From Lachnospiraceae bacterium (GTDB lineage Bacteria > Bacillota > Clostridia > Lachnospirales > Lachnospiraceae), in NCBI GenBank assembly GCA_028692975.1, contig JAQUWF010000014.1, positions 1-49,425 on the forward strand: a stretch of DNA of 49,425 nt, given 5' to 3'. Made by a program: the position numbers and the translations under genes. The notes beneath the pieces are model-generated. The model did no database searches, had not been told where the DNA came from, and saw only the letters and a program-made list of their open reading frames with translations. Of the stretch, positions 16,522 to 25,205 are shown one piece after another (position 1 is the stretch's first letter; each line of letters begins with the position of its first letter).

Positions 16522-17778
16522 TTAGCCGATTACTGCTGCTGTATGTGCAACATATACATTTTCAACATCTGCGATTCTTCCAAGACCTTCGATCTGTGCA
16601 TCTACCGTTTCAAAAGCACCGGATGCTACGAACTGGCTCTTCCAGCTGTCTGCATCTTCACCAGCCATATCGTTGTTTGCGTGATCACCTGCAACAACCA
16701 TCAGAGGACGAAGGATTACTTTTGTGTAACCAGCTTCTTTTACTTTTGCGATAACCGCTTCGCAAGCGGTATCTTCCGGCTCACCTTCCACAGTTCCGAT
16801 AAATACATTGGTGTATCCCAGTGCATCCATCTGTGCCTGCATCTGACTGTAAGTCACGGCTGCCTTGTGTGAAGTGCCATGTCCCATGAATACGAATGCT
16901 GTCTTTTCAGTAGCTGCAGCGTCTAAGCTTTCAAAACCTGCTGTGGTAACTGCCTGATTAGCAAGTGCTTTTGCTACAGTCTCTTTGTCTGCATTTACAA
17001 CAGTTGCATCTTCTCCAACTTCACCAAGAAGGGGCTCTGCAATCTGTACAGATTCGAATTTATCTTTGTATTTCTCAACTGCTGCGGTAAGCTCATCGTA
17101 CTCCGCGCCATGCATTAAATGCGTAGGCTGTATAACCAGTTTCTTTACACCGTTTGCTACTGCGCGCTCCAAAGCCTGATCCATGTTGTCGATCTTTTCA
17201 TTATCACGTGCCTGTACGTGGTTGATGATGATCTGTGCGGTAAATGCACGGCGTACAGACCAGTCTGGATTTGCTGCCTGAAGTGCTTTTTCGATACCAC
17301 CGATATCCTCTGCGCGGCTATCGTTGAAAGAAGTACCAAAACTTACTACGAGAAGTTCGTTCTCACCGATCTCGTCCTGATTCAACGGATCATCTTTAGA
17401 AGCATCTCCGGTATCTCTTCCGAAATAATCAGGATCAGCGTTTTCGCCTTCTACCAGTTCCTTCTGCGCATCTGTCAGTGCATCCCATGCTTTTTTTGCT
17501 GCTTCGCAGTCTGCATCTGTAGTATCTGTTCTTTCCTGAACATAGATTGCATCGATCAGCGCTGCCACTTTATCTGCCGCTGCCTGATCATCTGTAGCCT
17601 CTGCCGGTGTCTCGGTTGCAGTTTCCTCTGCTTTTGTCTCTTCCGGTGCCTTGGTAGTTTCCTCGGTTGTCTCTGCTTTGTCTGTAGCTGCTGTGTCTGT
17701 AGCTGCATTGCTTCCGCAAGCTGCCAAAGATGCAGTCATGGCTACTGCACATAATGCCATTACAAGTTTCTTTTTCAT
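16522..17778 (-). CDS. cbiK: CbiK-type chelatase as a predicted extracytoplasmic lipoprotein
   Basis: 418 residues. Residues 1-21 are a lipoprotein signal (KKLVMALCAVAMTASLAACGSN, lipobox LAAC). About 22-75 is a low-complexity Thr/Glu/Ala linker, then a short helical segment, then a full CbiK domain (about 140-418: ELLVVSFGTSF, QPTHLMHGAEYDE, VFMGHGTSHKA, VVAGDHANNDMAG). All three metal-site residues (Glu, His, His) are kept. Known family fact: Desulfovibrio has a periplasmic CbiK form. Here the exported form has its own cobalamin riboswitch and terminator upstream. Likely roles are metal or tetrapyrrole capture on the cell surface rather than cytoplasmic cobalt insertion; this is inference. 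Confidence 0.92.
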   Translation of the reverse strand: MKKKLVMALCAVAMTASLAACGSNAATDTAATDKAETTEETTKAPEETKAEETATETPAEATDDQAAADKVAALIDAIYVQERTDTTDADCEAAKKAWDALTDAQKELVEGENADPDYFGRDTGDASKDDPLNQDEIGENELLVVSFGTSFNDSRAEDIGGIEKALQAANPDWSVRRAFTAQIIINHVQARDNEKIDNMDQALERAVANGVKKLVIQPTHLMHGAEYDELTAAVEKYKDKFESVQIAEPLLGEVGEDATVVNADKETVAKALANQAVTTAGFESLDAAATEKTAFVFMGHGTSHKAAVTYSQMQAQMDALGYTNVFIGTVEGEPEDTACEAVIAKVKEAGYTKVILRPLMVVAGDHANNDMAGEDADSWKSQFVASGAFETVDAQIEGLGRIADVENVYVAHTAAVIG

Positions 17779-17819
17779 TTCTTTGTCTCCTCCTAGGTTT
17801 TTTGTTGTGTCGCAACTCT

Positions 17820-17850
17820 AAACAGCAGGCCTCAGACCCGTCTGCTGTTT
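17820..17850 (-). other. Hairpin in the lipoprotein cbiK leader
   Basis: AAACAGCAG pairs with CTGCTGTTT over 9 bp, 42 nt before the start codon and between the riboswitch terminator and the ribosome site (AGGAGG). There is no T-run, so it is not a terminator; it may protect the mRNA 5' region or tune translation. Confidence 0.5.
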
Positions 17851-17911
17851 GGAATTGCAGCGTTTATATTTAATATCTAAGAGAGTACAGGTTTTGCTCA
17901 ATAAAGAATAC

Positions 17912-17952
17912 AAAAAAAGCATCAAATGAATAAATTCATCCACTTGATACTT
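17912..17952 (-). terminator. Riboswitch-controlled intrinsic terminator
   Basis: On the minus strand a stem of about 18 bp (with two G-U pairs and one bulge) starting AAGTATCAAGTGGATGAAT is followed by seven T. It lies 90 nt after the cobalamin riboswitch and 134 nt before the lipoprotein cbiK start. It is the likely off-switch when cobalamin is bound. Confidence 0.8.
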
Positions 17953-18041
17953 GGCGCTATTTTTCCCTACAAAACTATATAGTTTTATAAACAGTACAAC
18001 CAATTCCTCGTGGTTGGAGCTATTGCTCTGGTACAAACAAT

Positions 18042-18175
18042 GGCAGGCCTTCTGACTCAAGTTCAACGCATTTGCAGCCTTCCCAGTTTCCCAGTGGCAT
18101 ATTTGCAAATGCTCCCTTTTACAGCGACGAGATCGCACAGGATTCACACCTGTTTTCCTTTTCATCAAAAATAGA
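18042..18175 (-). ncRNA. Cobalamin riboswitch upstream of lipoprotein cbiK
   Basis: On the minus strand the conserved elements appear in order: AAAAGG, GGTGTGAATCCTGTGC, a CGCTGTA segment, GCCACTGGG, GGGAAGGCTGC and finally the B12 box GAGTCAGAAGGCCTGCC (18042-18058). This matches the cobalamin riboswitch consensus. Downstream sits an intrinsic terminator, so regulation is probably by premature termination. Confidence 0.93.
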
Positions 18176-18240
18176 ATCCTCTATTTTTAACACCTATTGT
18201 CTTAGATATAAATATCTTTATAATATTTAGTTCTTTCTGT

Positions 18241-18269
18241 ATTATGCTACGGTTCTGCACATTTCGCAA
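18241..18269 (-). promoter_or_regulatory. Likely sigma-A promoter for the riboswitch/lipoprotein cbiK transcript
   Basis: On the minus strand TTGCGA (18264-18269) and CATAAT (18241-18246) are separated by exactly 17 bp, about 65 nt before the riboswitch core. A further AT-rich stretch nearer the riboswitch could hold an alternative -10 box. Confidence 0.55.
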
Positions 18270-18372
18270 GTGTTTTTTTCAGTACATAGAAATTCTTCTT
18301 GATTTCCCGTATATTCTTTACGAATCGTGCTCTTTTTGGCAGGATTTTTTGTTGTATTGCGGATTTTTCATA

Positions 18373-19086
18373 TTACTTATTACTCTCCTGCGTATCGTCC
18401 AGTTCCTCACCCGCCAGACGCAGGATATCCAGAACCTCTTCCTCAGTGATCCCCATATCCGCTGCCAGCTCATCCGTATAAACCTTACGACCCAGTTCCT
18501 TCTCCAGCTTCGTCAGGCTCTCGTCCAGTGCAGCGACTTTGGCTATCATGGTTTTGTCTTTTTCCTTGGCATCCGATTCTTCATCCAGCATATTTTTGAT
18601 CTCACGATGGATTGCCTGCTCGATCAGGTCCATCTCACACTCCTCATCCTGGATCTCCCCAATGCCTATGGTCAGCCCCACATTGCCCTCCTGGATCAGA
18701 TCCCCTATATAAAGTCCCGGCGCATGATACACCTTCGCTATATCGACAACCTTCGATAAGTGAAGTTCTACCAAGCGCTCTCTGGCCTGCGGATCCTGCT
18801 GTAGTACACCCCGCACACAGTCCGCCATCTCACCATCCCGCTCCGGTTTCAGCTGGGTAAGCATCTCCATATAGTCCGCCAGATAAGATTGCTCTTCCTC
18901 GGTGAATTTATCCTCCACCGGCTTCACACTGGCAAGATAATCCATGACCATATTCAACTGTGACTCATTCAGATCATCTTCTGCAAAGAAAGCCTCCGCT
19001 TCCTCTCGGGACATAACACCCTTCTTCTCCTGCACCAGTGCCAGAAAAGATTGGAACTTTACCTGAAATTCTTCTTTATTTTTCAT
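18373..19086 (-). CDS. Sigma-70-like protein lacking a recognisable region 4
   Basis: 237 residues. About 100-150 resembles sigma region 2.1-2.2 (ARERLVELHLSKVVDIAKVY then LYIGDLIQEGNVGL). About 190-225 resembles region 3 (LEKELGRKVYTDELAADMG, ITEEEVLDILRLAGEE). The aromatic -10-melting segment (region 2.3-2.4) is replaced by an acidic helix around DLIEQAIHREIKNMLDEE, and region 4 is absent. An acidic N-terminus precedes. It starts 6 nt after cbiC, in the same operon. It may bind core polymerase without recognising promoters, or act as a regulator; function unknown. Confidence 0.75.
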   Translation of the reverse strand: MKNKEEFQVKFQSFLALVQEKKGVMSREEAEAFFAEDDLNESQLNMVMDYLASVKPVEDKFTEEEQSYLADYMEMLTQLKPERDGEMADCVRGVLQQDPQARERLVELHLSKVVDIAKVYHAPGLYIGDLIQEGNVGLTIGIGEIQDEECEMDLIEQAIHREIKNMLDEESDAKEKDKTMIAKVAALDESLTKLEKELGRKVYTDELAADMGITEEEVLDILRLAGEELDDTQESNK

Positions 19087-19092
19087 AAATCA

Positions 19093-19734
19093 TCAATCCC
19101 TCGCATTGTTTATCATATACAATAGTGCATTGCAGATGCAGGCCGCAATATTACTGCCACCTTTTCTGCCCGCTGCCACAATATACGGAACACCCGCATC
19201 CATGATCAACTCCTTAGATTGTACCACATTCACAAACCCCACGGGAACCCCAATAATCAATTCCGGATCCAAAAGTCCATTCTCAATCAATTCATACAGC
19301 TTCACCAATGCCGTAGGTGCATTCCCAATAGCAAAAATCAGTTTTCGGTTCATCCTTGCCGCCTTATCCATACTGGCCGTAGCCCTGGTCGTCCCATTCT
19401 CCTTAGCGATCTTAGCCACATCCTCATCCGACATAAAGCAGAAAACTTCCCCGCCATACCGCGCCAGCGCCTTCTTATTAATCCCAGCCTTCGCCATCTG
19501 CGTATCCGTCACGATACAAGCCCCATTCCTTATAGCCTCCAGAGCCTTTTCCACAGCCCCCTCCGAAAACTTCAGATTCTTGGCATAATCAAAATCCGCA
19601 CTTGTATGGATACACCTCTTAACAATCAGTTCCGTCCCCGGCACCAATTTCACATCCCCCAGTTCCTCCGTAATTATCTCAAAACTCCGAGCCTCAATCT
19701 CCTGAGGCAATACATTCTCTAATTCAACCTTCAT
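19093..19734 (-). CDS. cbiC: Cobalt-precorrin-8 methylmutase
   Basis: Moves the C11 methyl group to C12, giving cobyrinate. 213 residues, normal length. Seen: the RSFEIITEEL segment, the conserved histidine in VKRCIHTSADFDYA, VTDTQMAKAGI, ATASMDKAA, and VGVP-type VGFVNVVQSKE plus the glycine-rich AAGRKGGSNIAA near the C-terminus. It is separated from cbiP by foldback element A3. Confidence 0.96.
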   Translation of the reverse strand: MKVELENVLPQEIEARSFEIITEELGDVKLVPGTELIVKRCIHTSADFDYAKNLKFSEGAVEKALEAIRNGACIVTDTQMAKAGINKKALARYGGEVFCFMSDEDVAKIAKENGTTRATASMDKAARMNRKLIFAIGNAPTALVKLYELIENGLLDPELIIGVPVGFVNVVQSKELIMDAGVPYIVAAGRKGGSNIAACICNALLYMINNARD

Positions 19735-19770
19735 CTTTACACCTCATCCTTCATCAACATTCCAATATCA

Positions 19771-19956
19771 GCCGCCGCAGGCGGTGCCATACATCTATGC
19801 AAAGAAATCAGCGTGCGCATTTAGCAGAGGTGAAATCCTCTGCCTACGGAGACTTAGTGACGAAGGCATTCCTGAGTCACTTAGTCGCAGTTGGCAGATA
19901 GTTCACCGGCGCGTTGCACGCCTTTGCAGAGATGTATGGCACTGCCTGCAGCGGCG
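19771..19956 (+). repeat. Foldback element A3 between cbiP and cbiC
   Basis: Arms at 19771-19804 and 19922-19956 pair over about 34 bp with three mismatches. The core has a GCAGAGG-TGAAAT-CCTCTGC hairpin and a GACTTAGTGAC / GTCACTTAGTC hairpin, ending CTTAGTCGCAGTTGGC. Its arms are related to those of A4 (38174-38357) but changed at several positions with matching changes on the opposite arm. It fills the whole gap inside the cob operon. Confidence 0.85.
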
Positions 19957-19975
19957 TCCCCACCACCAACAACAT

Positions 19976-21487
19976 CTAAATTCCCGCATTCAAAATCTCA
20001 TAAATTTTCTCCATATCCAAATGTTCCCTAAGTCCATCCGCCAAAAGATCATACTGCGTCTCCTTAAACGCCTGGTAATCCACCCCAGCCATCTCAGACA
20101 CATCGATCCCTTTCGATATCCCAATCGCCCTCAGCATAGTCTCCACCACCAATTCCTTATCAAAAATACTATGCACATAAGACCCATACACATTTCCATA
20201 CTGAGCCCCGTCCGGCTTAGTCATCCCAGACACACTGTCCGTAATCATAGTCAGCGGCGTCACACCTTCGCCCAGCGTCGTATCCCCCATATGGATCTCA
20301 TACCCTTCCAGCTCCACATTTTCCAGATTATCCAAAACACCAGCCGTCTTTAAAAACGTTCCGTGGACACGCGTCCTGGTCTTGCTCTCCTCAAAAACGG
20401 TCGTCATAGGAAGCAGCCCCATGCCATGGATCGTGCCGTGGGAAGACTCCACACAATTGGGGTCACTCAGCGTCTCACCCAGCATCTGGTAACCGCCACA
20501 GATACCAAAAACAATCTTTCCCTGCCCGGCCATTTTCAAAATAGCCGCTTCCAGTCCATTCTGCCGCATCCACAGCAGATCATCAATGGTATTTTTCGTC
20601 CCCGGCAGCATGATCATATCCGGATTCTTCAGCTGCGCCGCACTCTGCACATACCGCAGCGAAACCCCAGGAATATTCTCCCACGGATTAAAATCAGTAA
20701 AATTCGAAATGCGGGGCGTACGGATAACCGCAATATCAATCAGTCCCACCTCATTACTGCCATGGAACCGTTCCGTCAAGCTGTCCTCATCCTCCACCTC
20801 GATCTGCAGATAAGGTGCCACACCCACAACAGGAATGCCGCTCTTCTCCTCCAGCATCTGGATGCCCGGATCCAGGATCGTCTTGTCTCCGCGGAATTTA
20901 TTCACGATCAATCCCTTGACTATATTTTTCTCGTCCTCTTCCAAAAGCATAACTGTCCCAATCAACTGCGCAAACACGCCGCCCCGGTCGATATCACCCA
21001 CCAGAAGCACCGGCGCTTTCGCCATCTTCGCCATGCCCATATTGACGATATCGTCCTCCTTGAGATTAATTTCCGCAGGACTCCCCGCGCCCTCAAGGAC
21101 AATGATATCATAATCTTCCTCTAATTTATGAAAAGCATCCATAATCTGCGGAACCAACTGTTTCTTATAAGCAAAATAATCCCGCGCGCTCATAGTACCA
21201 AGGACTTCTCCGTTTACAATCACCTGAGATCCCACGTCATTGGTCGGTTTCAAAAGGATGGGATTCATCTCCACCGTTGGCTTGATACCGGCCGCCTCCG
21301 CCTGCATGACCTGCGCCCGGCCCATTTCCAGCCCGTCCTCCGTAATAAAAGAATTCAACGCCATATTCTGGGATTTAAATGGTGCCACCCTGTAGCCATC
21401 CTGCTTGAAAATGCGGCACAACCCCGCCGCCAGAAGGCTCTTTCCTGCATTACTCATGGTACCCTGTATCATAATTGTCTTAGCCAT
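19976..21487 (-). CDS. cbiP: Adenosylcobyric acid synthase (glutamine-hydrolysing)
   Basis: Amidates side chains b, d, e and g of adenosylcobyrinate a,c-diamide. 503 residues: N-terminal P-loop-like domain ([31 protein letters not shown]) and C-terminal class I glutaminase-like domain with Cys in [15 protein letters not shown] and His in [10 protein letters not shown]. The start overlaps the cobD end by 19 nt. The alternative name is CobQ. Confidence 0.97.
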   Translation of the reverse strand: MAKTIMIQGTMSNAGKSLLAAGLCRIFKQDGYRVAPFKSQNMALNSFITEDGLEMGRAQVMQAEAAGIKPTVEMNPILLKPTNDVGSQVIVNGEVLGTMSARDYFAYKKQLVPQIMDAFHKLEEDYDIIVLEGAGSPAEINLKEDDIVNMGMAKMAKAPVLLVGDIDRGGVFAQLIGTVMLLEEDEKNIVKGLIVNKFRGDKTILDPGIQMLEEKSGIPVVGVAPYLQIEVEDEDSLTERFHGSNEVGLIDIAVIRTPRISNFTDFNPWENIPGVSLRYVQSAAQLKNPDMIMLPGTKNTIDDLLWMRQNGLEAAILKMAGQGKIVFGICGGYQMLGETLSDPNCVESSHGTIHGMGLLPMTTVFEESKTRTRVHGTFLKTAGVLDNLENVELEGYEIHMGDTTLGEGVTPLTMITDSVSGMTKPDGAQYGNVYGSYVHSIFDKELVVETMLRAIGISKGIDVSEMAGVDYQAFKETQYDLLADGLREHLDMEKIYEILNAGI

Positions 21488-22503
21488 GTGATCATCCTTT
21501 CATTATCTGCATGCATACGCACCGCAATGCGGTAGTAGCCCGCCTCTAAGCCTCTGTAATTGCCGCAGTCCCGGATAAGAAATCCAGCCGCTAACGCCTT
21601 TTCATACAAATCCTTCGGTCCGCAAAAGAAAATATAATTCGCCTCAGAATCGAAAACCAGATAGCCCAAATTTTGCAATTCCTGTTTCAGATAGGCCCGC
21701 TCCTCATGAACGATTTCCATTCCACGCTTCACATACTCTGTTTCCTGCAATGCCGCCACACCCGCTGCCTGAGCCGGAATCGACACATTCCAGGGCTGGG
21801 TCACATCCTGCATCCGCCCCAAAAGCGGCAGGTTGCTGGTGATGCCATACCCCAGGCGAATCCCCGCCATAGCGTACCGCTTGGTGAACGCCTTCAAAAG
21901 AAACAGCCACGGCGTCTTCGTCAGATATTCCTTCATGGTATACCGCTCCGGCTCCCGGATAAAATCGTTAAAGCATTCATCCAGAACCAGCAAAACCTGC
22001 TGTTCCTCACACTTTTTCAGGATCTTCTTCAGCATATCTTTCGGAATCAGTACTCCGGTAGGATTATTGGGATTGCACAAAAACATGATATCCAGATCCT
22101 TCGTAATGCTGTCCAAAATAGATTCCTGCACGGCGAAACCATGCTCCGCCTTTAAGTTTACATAATCTATTGTACAGTCCACCACCCTCAGAGCCTGCTC
22201 ATACTCCAGAAAAGTAGGCGCCGTGAGCAATGCCCTCTTCGGCTTTAAGGCCAGCACCAGAGAAAAGATAACCTCCGCCGCCCCATTTCCGCAGAAAATA
22301 AATTCTGGATTAACGCCCTCGACCTGCCCCAATCCCTCTCGAAGCTCCGTACAAAAAATATCCGGGTAATGCTCAATGTCCCGCAAGCTCTCCGCCGCCG
22401 CCCCGATCACGCGCTCCGGCGTCCCCAATGGATTCATATTCGCCGAAAAGTCGATCACATTCTTATGTCGATAAACATCCCCGCCATGCTGCTGTGTCTT
22501 CAT
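21469..22503 (-). CDS. cobD: L-threonine-O-3-phosphate decarboxylase
   Basis: PLP enzyme giving aminopropanol phosphate, the arm joined to the corrin ring by CbiB. 344 residues of the aminotransferase class I/II fold: [42 protein letters not shown] and the PLP lysine in [19 protein letters not shown]. It is the first gene after array C2, whose first half-site is 34 bp upstream of the start. Confidence 0.95.
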   Translation of the reverse strand: MKTQQHGGDVYRHKNVIDFSANMNPLGTPERVIGAAAESLRDIEHYPDIFCTELREGLGQVEGVNPEFIFCGNGAAEVIFSLVLALKPKRALLTAPTFLEYEQALRVVDCTIDYVNLKAEHGFAVQESILDSITKDLDIMFLCNPNNPTGVLIPKDMLKKILKKCEEQQVLLVLDECFNDFIREPERYTMKEYLTKTPWLFLLKAFTKRYAMAGIRLGYGITSNLPLLGRMQDVTQPWNVSIPAQAAGVAALQETEYVKRGMEIVHEERAYLKQELQNLGYLVFDSEANYIFFCGPKDLYEKALAAGFLIRDCGNYRGLEAGYYRIAVRMHADNERMITWLRQL

Positions 22504-22536
22504 ACCGTCTCCTCTATACTATCATATTCGTTTTTT

Positions 22537-23258
22537 TTGGGTAACACCGGACATTCTTTCTCTCACATTACCCAATTTTTCTAACCCGCACTCTCTGCAA
22601 AATCTGTTTGGGTAATATGCCAGCATCTTTTTTCTCTCTTACCCACAATATATCAAAATTCCTAAATTCCTGGGTAACACCGGACATTCTATCTCTCCCT
22701 TTACCCAATGGATCAATTTGTTCCCCCACAGGCCTTCTGTTTTTGGTAATCCAGCAATTTTTCTACCGCCACTACCCAATTTCCTTAACCCGCACTCTCT
22801 GTAAAATCTGTTTGGGTAATACGCCCGCACTTTTTTCTCTCTTACCCACAATATATCAAAATTTCTCAATTCCTGGGTAACACCAGACATTCTTTCTCTT
22901 CCTTTACCCAATTGATTAATTTGTTCCCTCGCAAGCCTTCCGTTTTGGGCAAACCAACAGTTTTTCTGTCTTCCATTACTCAATCGATTCATTTGTTCCC
23001 CCACTAGCCTTCTGTTTTGGGCAAGCCGACAATTTTCTTGTCTCCCTTACCCAATTTCCTTAACCCGCACTCTCTGCAAAATCTGTTTGGGTAATACGCC
23101 CGCACTTTTTTCTCTCTTACCCACAATATATCAAAATTTCTCAATTCCTGGGTAACACCAGACATTCTTTCTCTCCATTTACCCAATTGATTAATTTGTT
23201 CCCTCACAAACCTTCCGTTTTGGGCAAACCAACAGTTTTTCTGTCTTCCATTACCCAA
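22537..23258. repeat. Array C2: eleven paired TTGGGTAA/TTACCCAA modules
   Basis: Left half-sites start at 22537, 22608, 22670, 22742, 22812, 22873, 22945, 23017, 23087, 23148 and 23220; right half-sites start 30-31 bp later in every module. Gaps from right to next left half-site are 31 or 40-41 bp. Variants include CTGGGTAA, TTGGGCAA, TTTGGTAA and TTACTCAA. Blocks of two to three modules recur almost identically (modules 2-3, 5-7, 9-11), showing growth by duplication. Inter-site DNA is pyrimidine-rich on the plus strand. No gene; open frames on the minus strand across the array have no known domain. Confidence 0.92.
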
Positions 23259-23297
23259 AGTTTAAAAATCACATTCTATTTTACAATGATAACTCTT

Positions 23298-24266
23298 CTA
23301 CATAAATGCACAAATCAAAAACCGTATCACCCCAAAGATAATCACGCTGACCACTGCGGTTCCATATAATAACCGATTGGCACGTTTGATATCTTCGTAT
23401 TCGATGGGGCGAATATCATCCCCGATGGTTGGTTTCTCATATAATTTTCCAAAATAATATGCATTGCCTGCCAGCTGCACGTCCAGGGCACCGGCCATAA
23501 CAGATTCCGTCTGGGCGGAGTTTGGACTGGCGTGGTTGCCGTGGTCACGGCGGTGGATCTTCGCCGCATTCTTGCCGTCAAATCCCATAAGATAAGATGA
23601 CAAGATCATGAGCCACGCCGAAATCCTTGCCGGAATATAATTTACCACATCATCCAGCTTCGCCGCAAAGGTTCCGAAATATCGATACTTATCGTTTTTA
23701 TATCCTACCATAGAATCCATGGTATTAATAGACTTATAAGCCCATCCCAGGATCCCGCCACCGATCATCATATAAAGAAGCGGTGCCAAGATTCCATCCG
23801 AAGTATTCTCCGCGATAGTCTCCACCGTAGCCTTGGTCACGCCCTGCTCCGTCAGTTCCTTCGTATCGCGTCCCACAATCATAGAAACCGCATAGCGCGC
23901 GCCGGAAAGATCCTGCTTTTCCAATTCATCGTAGACTTTCATGCTCTCGTCCTTCAAGGACTTGGTGGCAAAAAGCCAATAACACAAGATTGCTTCCAGC
24001 ACAAATCCAATCCAACGATTCCATCTATACCCAAAATAAAGCAGCAGCATCGGCACCGCCGTGGTAATGGCGATCACCAGAATGCCAAACACGACTCCCG
24101 CTGCCCGCTCGCCGCCCCTAGATTTCGGGAAAAAGCTTCTTGTAATTTTTTCTAACAGGGTGATCAGTTTCCCCACCAGCCGCACCGGATGGTACAGCCA
24201 CCGCGGATCCCCTATGATTAAATCCATCAAAAATCCTGCCACAACGGCCAGCAAAGTCCACTGCAT
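23298..24266 (-). CDS. cbiB: Adenosylcobinamide-phosphate synthase
   Basis: Joins aminopropanol (phosphate) to adenosylcobyric acid in the membrane. 322 residues with several hydrophobic helices and the family start WTLLAVVAGFLMDLIIGDPRWLYHPVR, IAENTSDGILAPLLYMMIGG and HRRDHGNHASPNSAQTESVMAGAL. The N-terminal match fixes the start at 24266. The first 149 nt overlap the 3' end of the cobC frame in a different reading frame. Confidence 0.95.
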   Translation of the reverse strand: MQWTLLAVVAGFLMDLIIGDPRWLYHPVRLVGKLITLLEKITRSFFPKSRGGERAAGVVFGILVIAITTAVPMLLLYFGYRWNRWIGFVLEAILCYWLFATKSLKDESMKVYDELEKQDLSGARYAVSMIVGRDTKELTEQGVTKATVETIAENTSDGILAPLLYMMIGGGILGWAYKSINTMDSMVGYKNDKYRYFGTFAAKLDDVVNYIPARISAWLMILSSYLMGFDGKNAAKIHRRDHGNHASPNSAQTESVMAGALDVQLAGNAYYFGKLYEKPTIGDDIRPIEYEDIKRANRLLYGTAVVSVIIFGVIRFLICAFM

Positions 24267-24816
24267 CTTCTATCTCCTCATCCCACTCTAATTCATATCC
24301 ATCACCGTTGGCCGCCTGGAAGAAATAATAATCCTCCTCTGGAACAGTGCAGGCACTCATAATGCTCATAATCGTGCCGCCATGTACCACCAGCGCCGCT
24401 CGTGTTATTTTTCTCTTTTTGCAGATTTCCAGGGCTTTTGCAAATCCTTTCAGGCTTCGCTCTATAAAGTCTTCCCGCGATTCGCCATTGGGAAAAGGCA
24501 GTGCCGCAAAAGAATCCACCCATGCCTGATAGTCTGGATTACCCTGCATTTCCTCTGCATTTTTATTTTCAAAATCACCAAAATCACATTCAGACAGATC
24601 TTCGATCACATTTTTTTCCATATTGGGATATATCAAACCTGCCGTCTCCCGACATCGTTTCAGGGGACTCACGAAAACAAGCTCCACATCAGGATACGTC
24701 CTTCCCTGCACAAGACGGATACCCTCCTCACAAAGCGGCTCGTCCGTCACGCCAATATAGCGGTGCATGGTATTTCCAAAAGTCTTACTATGTCGAATCA
24801 GATAAAATTTAATCAT
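24118..24816 (-). CDS. cobC: Alpha-ribazole phosphatase-like histidine phosphatase
   Basis: Likely removes phosphate from alpha-ribazole-5'-phosphate or adenosylcobalamin-5'-phosphate. 232 residues; RHG-type motif LIRHSKT at the N-terminus (here RHS), SPLKRCRETA, the acidic ECDFGDFENKN, and the second histidine in AALVVHGGTIMSI. The catalytic fold ends near residue 180; the last 50 residues are read out of frame across the beginning of cbiB and resemble no family. The natural stop has probably been lost or moved. It overlaps the CobU-like gene by 8 nt. Confidence 0.85.
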   Translation of the reverse strand: MIKFYLIRHSKTFGNTMHRYIGVTDEPLCEEGIRLVQGRTYPDVELVFVSPLKRCRETAGLIYPNMEKNVIEDLSECDFGDFENKNAEEMQGNPDYQAWVDSFAALPFPNGESREDFIERSLKGFAKALEICKKRKITRAALVVHGGTIMSIMSACTVPEEDYYFFQAANGDGYELEWDEEIEDAVDFAGRCGRIFDGFNHRGSAVAVPSGAAGGETDHPVRKNYKKLFPEI

Positions 24817-25189
24817 GCTTAATCACCGTTCCCAATCCGCACACCACGCGGTGCACCTCTGAGGAATACGCAGCCAGTTTCGTGCAGATACGCCCGAAAG
24901 TCTCACGATAATTTCTCTCGAAGGCCTCCACAGGAACCACGCCGTACCCGATTTCATTCGCCACCAGAACCACATCCGGATTTCTCTCTATGATGTGTTC
25001 CGCCAGTTCACTCACATCCTTTTTTTCTTCCATGCATCGACGTACATACATATGAAAATGTGTCATTGCCTTGCAGGAATAAATCTCATCATATTCACAT
25101 ACATTTCCATCGATCCATTCTGTTATTCCTGTCACGGTTTCCGCATAGACTCGTTTTCCCTGACAGGCTCCACCGATAAATAATTTCAT
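24809..25189 (-). CDS. Short CobU-like protein with altered Walker A
   Basis: 126 residues, about 50 fewer than CobU. The loop GGACQGKRVYAE resembles the CobU P-loop but has Arg where Ser/Thr normally binds Mg-nucleotide. The C-terminal half keeps the CobU signature well (LVANEIGYGVVPVEAFERNYRETFG). It differs from the neighbouring full-length cobU, which has a normal P-loop but a divergent C-terminus. Possibly a partner or regulator of CobU, or a kinase-only enzyme; unresolved. Confidence 0.75.
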   Translation of the reverse strand: MKLFIGGACQGKRVYAETVTGITEWIDGNVCEYDEIYSCKAMTHFHMYVRRCMEEKKDVSELAEHIIERNPDVVLVANEIGYGVVPVEAFERNYRETFGRICTKLAAYSSEVHRVVCGLGTVIKHD

Positions 25190-25205
25190 TTTTCAGTCCT
25201 CTTCC

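Noticed and set aside
22639..23258. Minus-strand repeat-rich open frames across array C2
   Set aside because: Frames follow the repeated DNA; there is no conserved start, ribosome site or domain, and the constraint seen is on half-sites and spacing.
22537..23258. CRISPR array
   Set aside because: Repeats are 8-bp alternating inverted half-sites with repeated, not unique, spacers; no 25-40 bp direct repeat and no cas gene.
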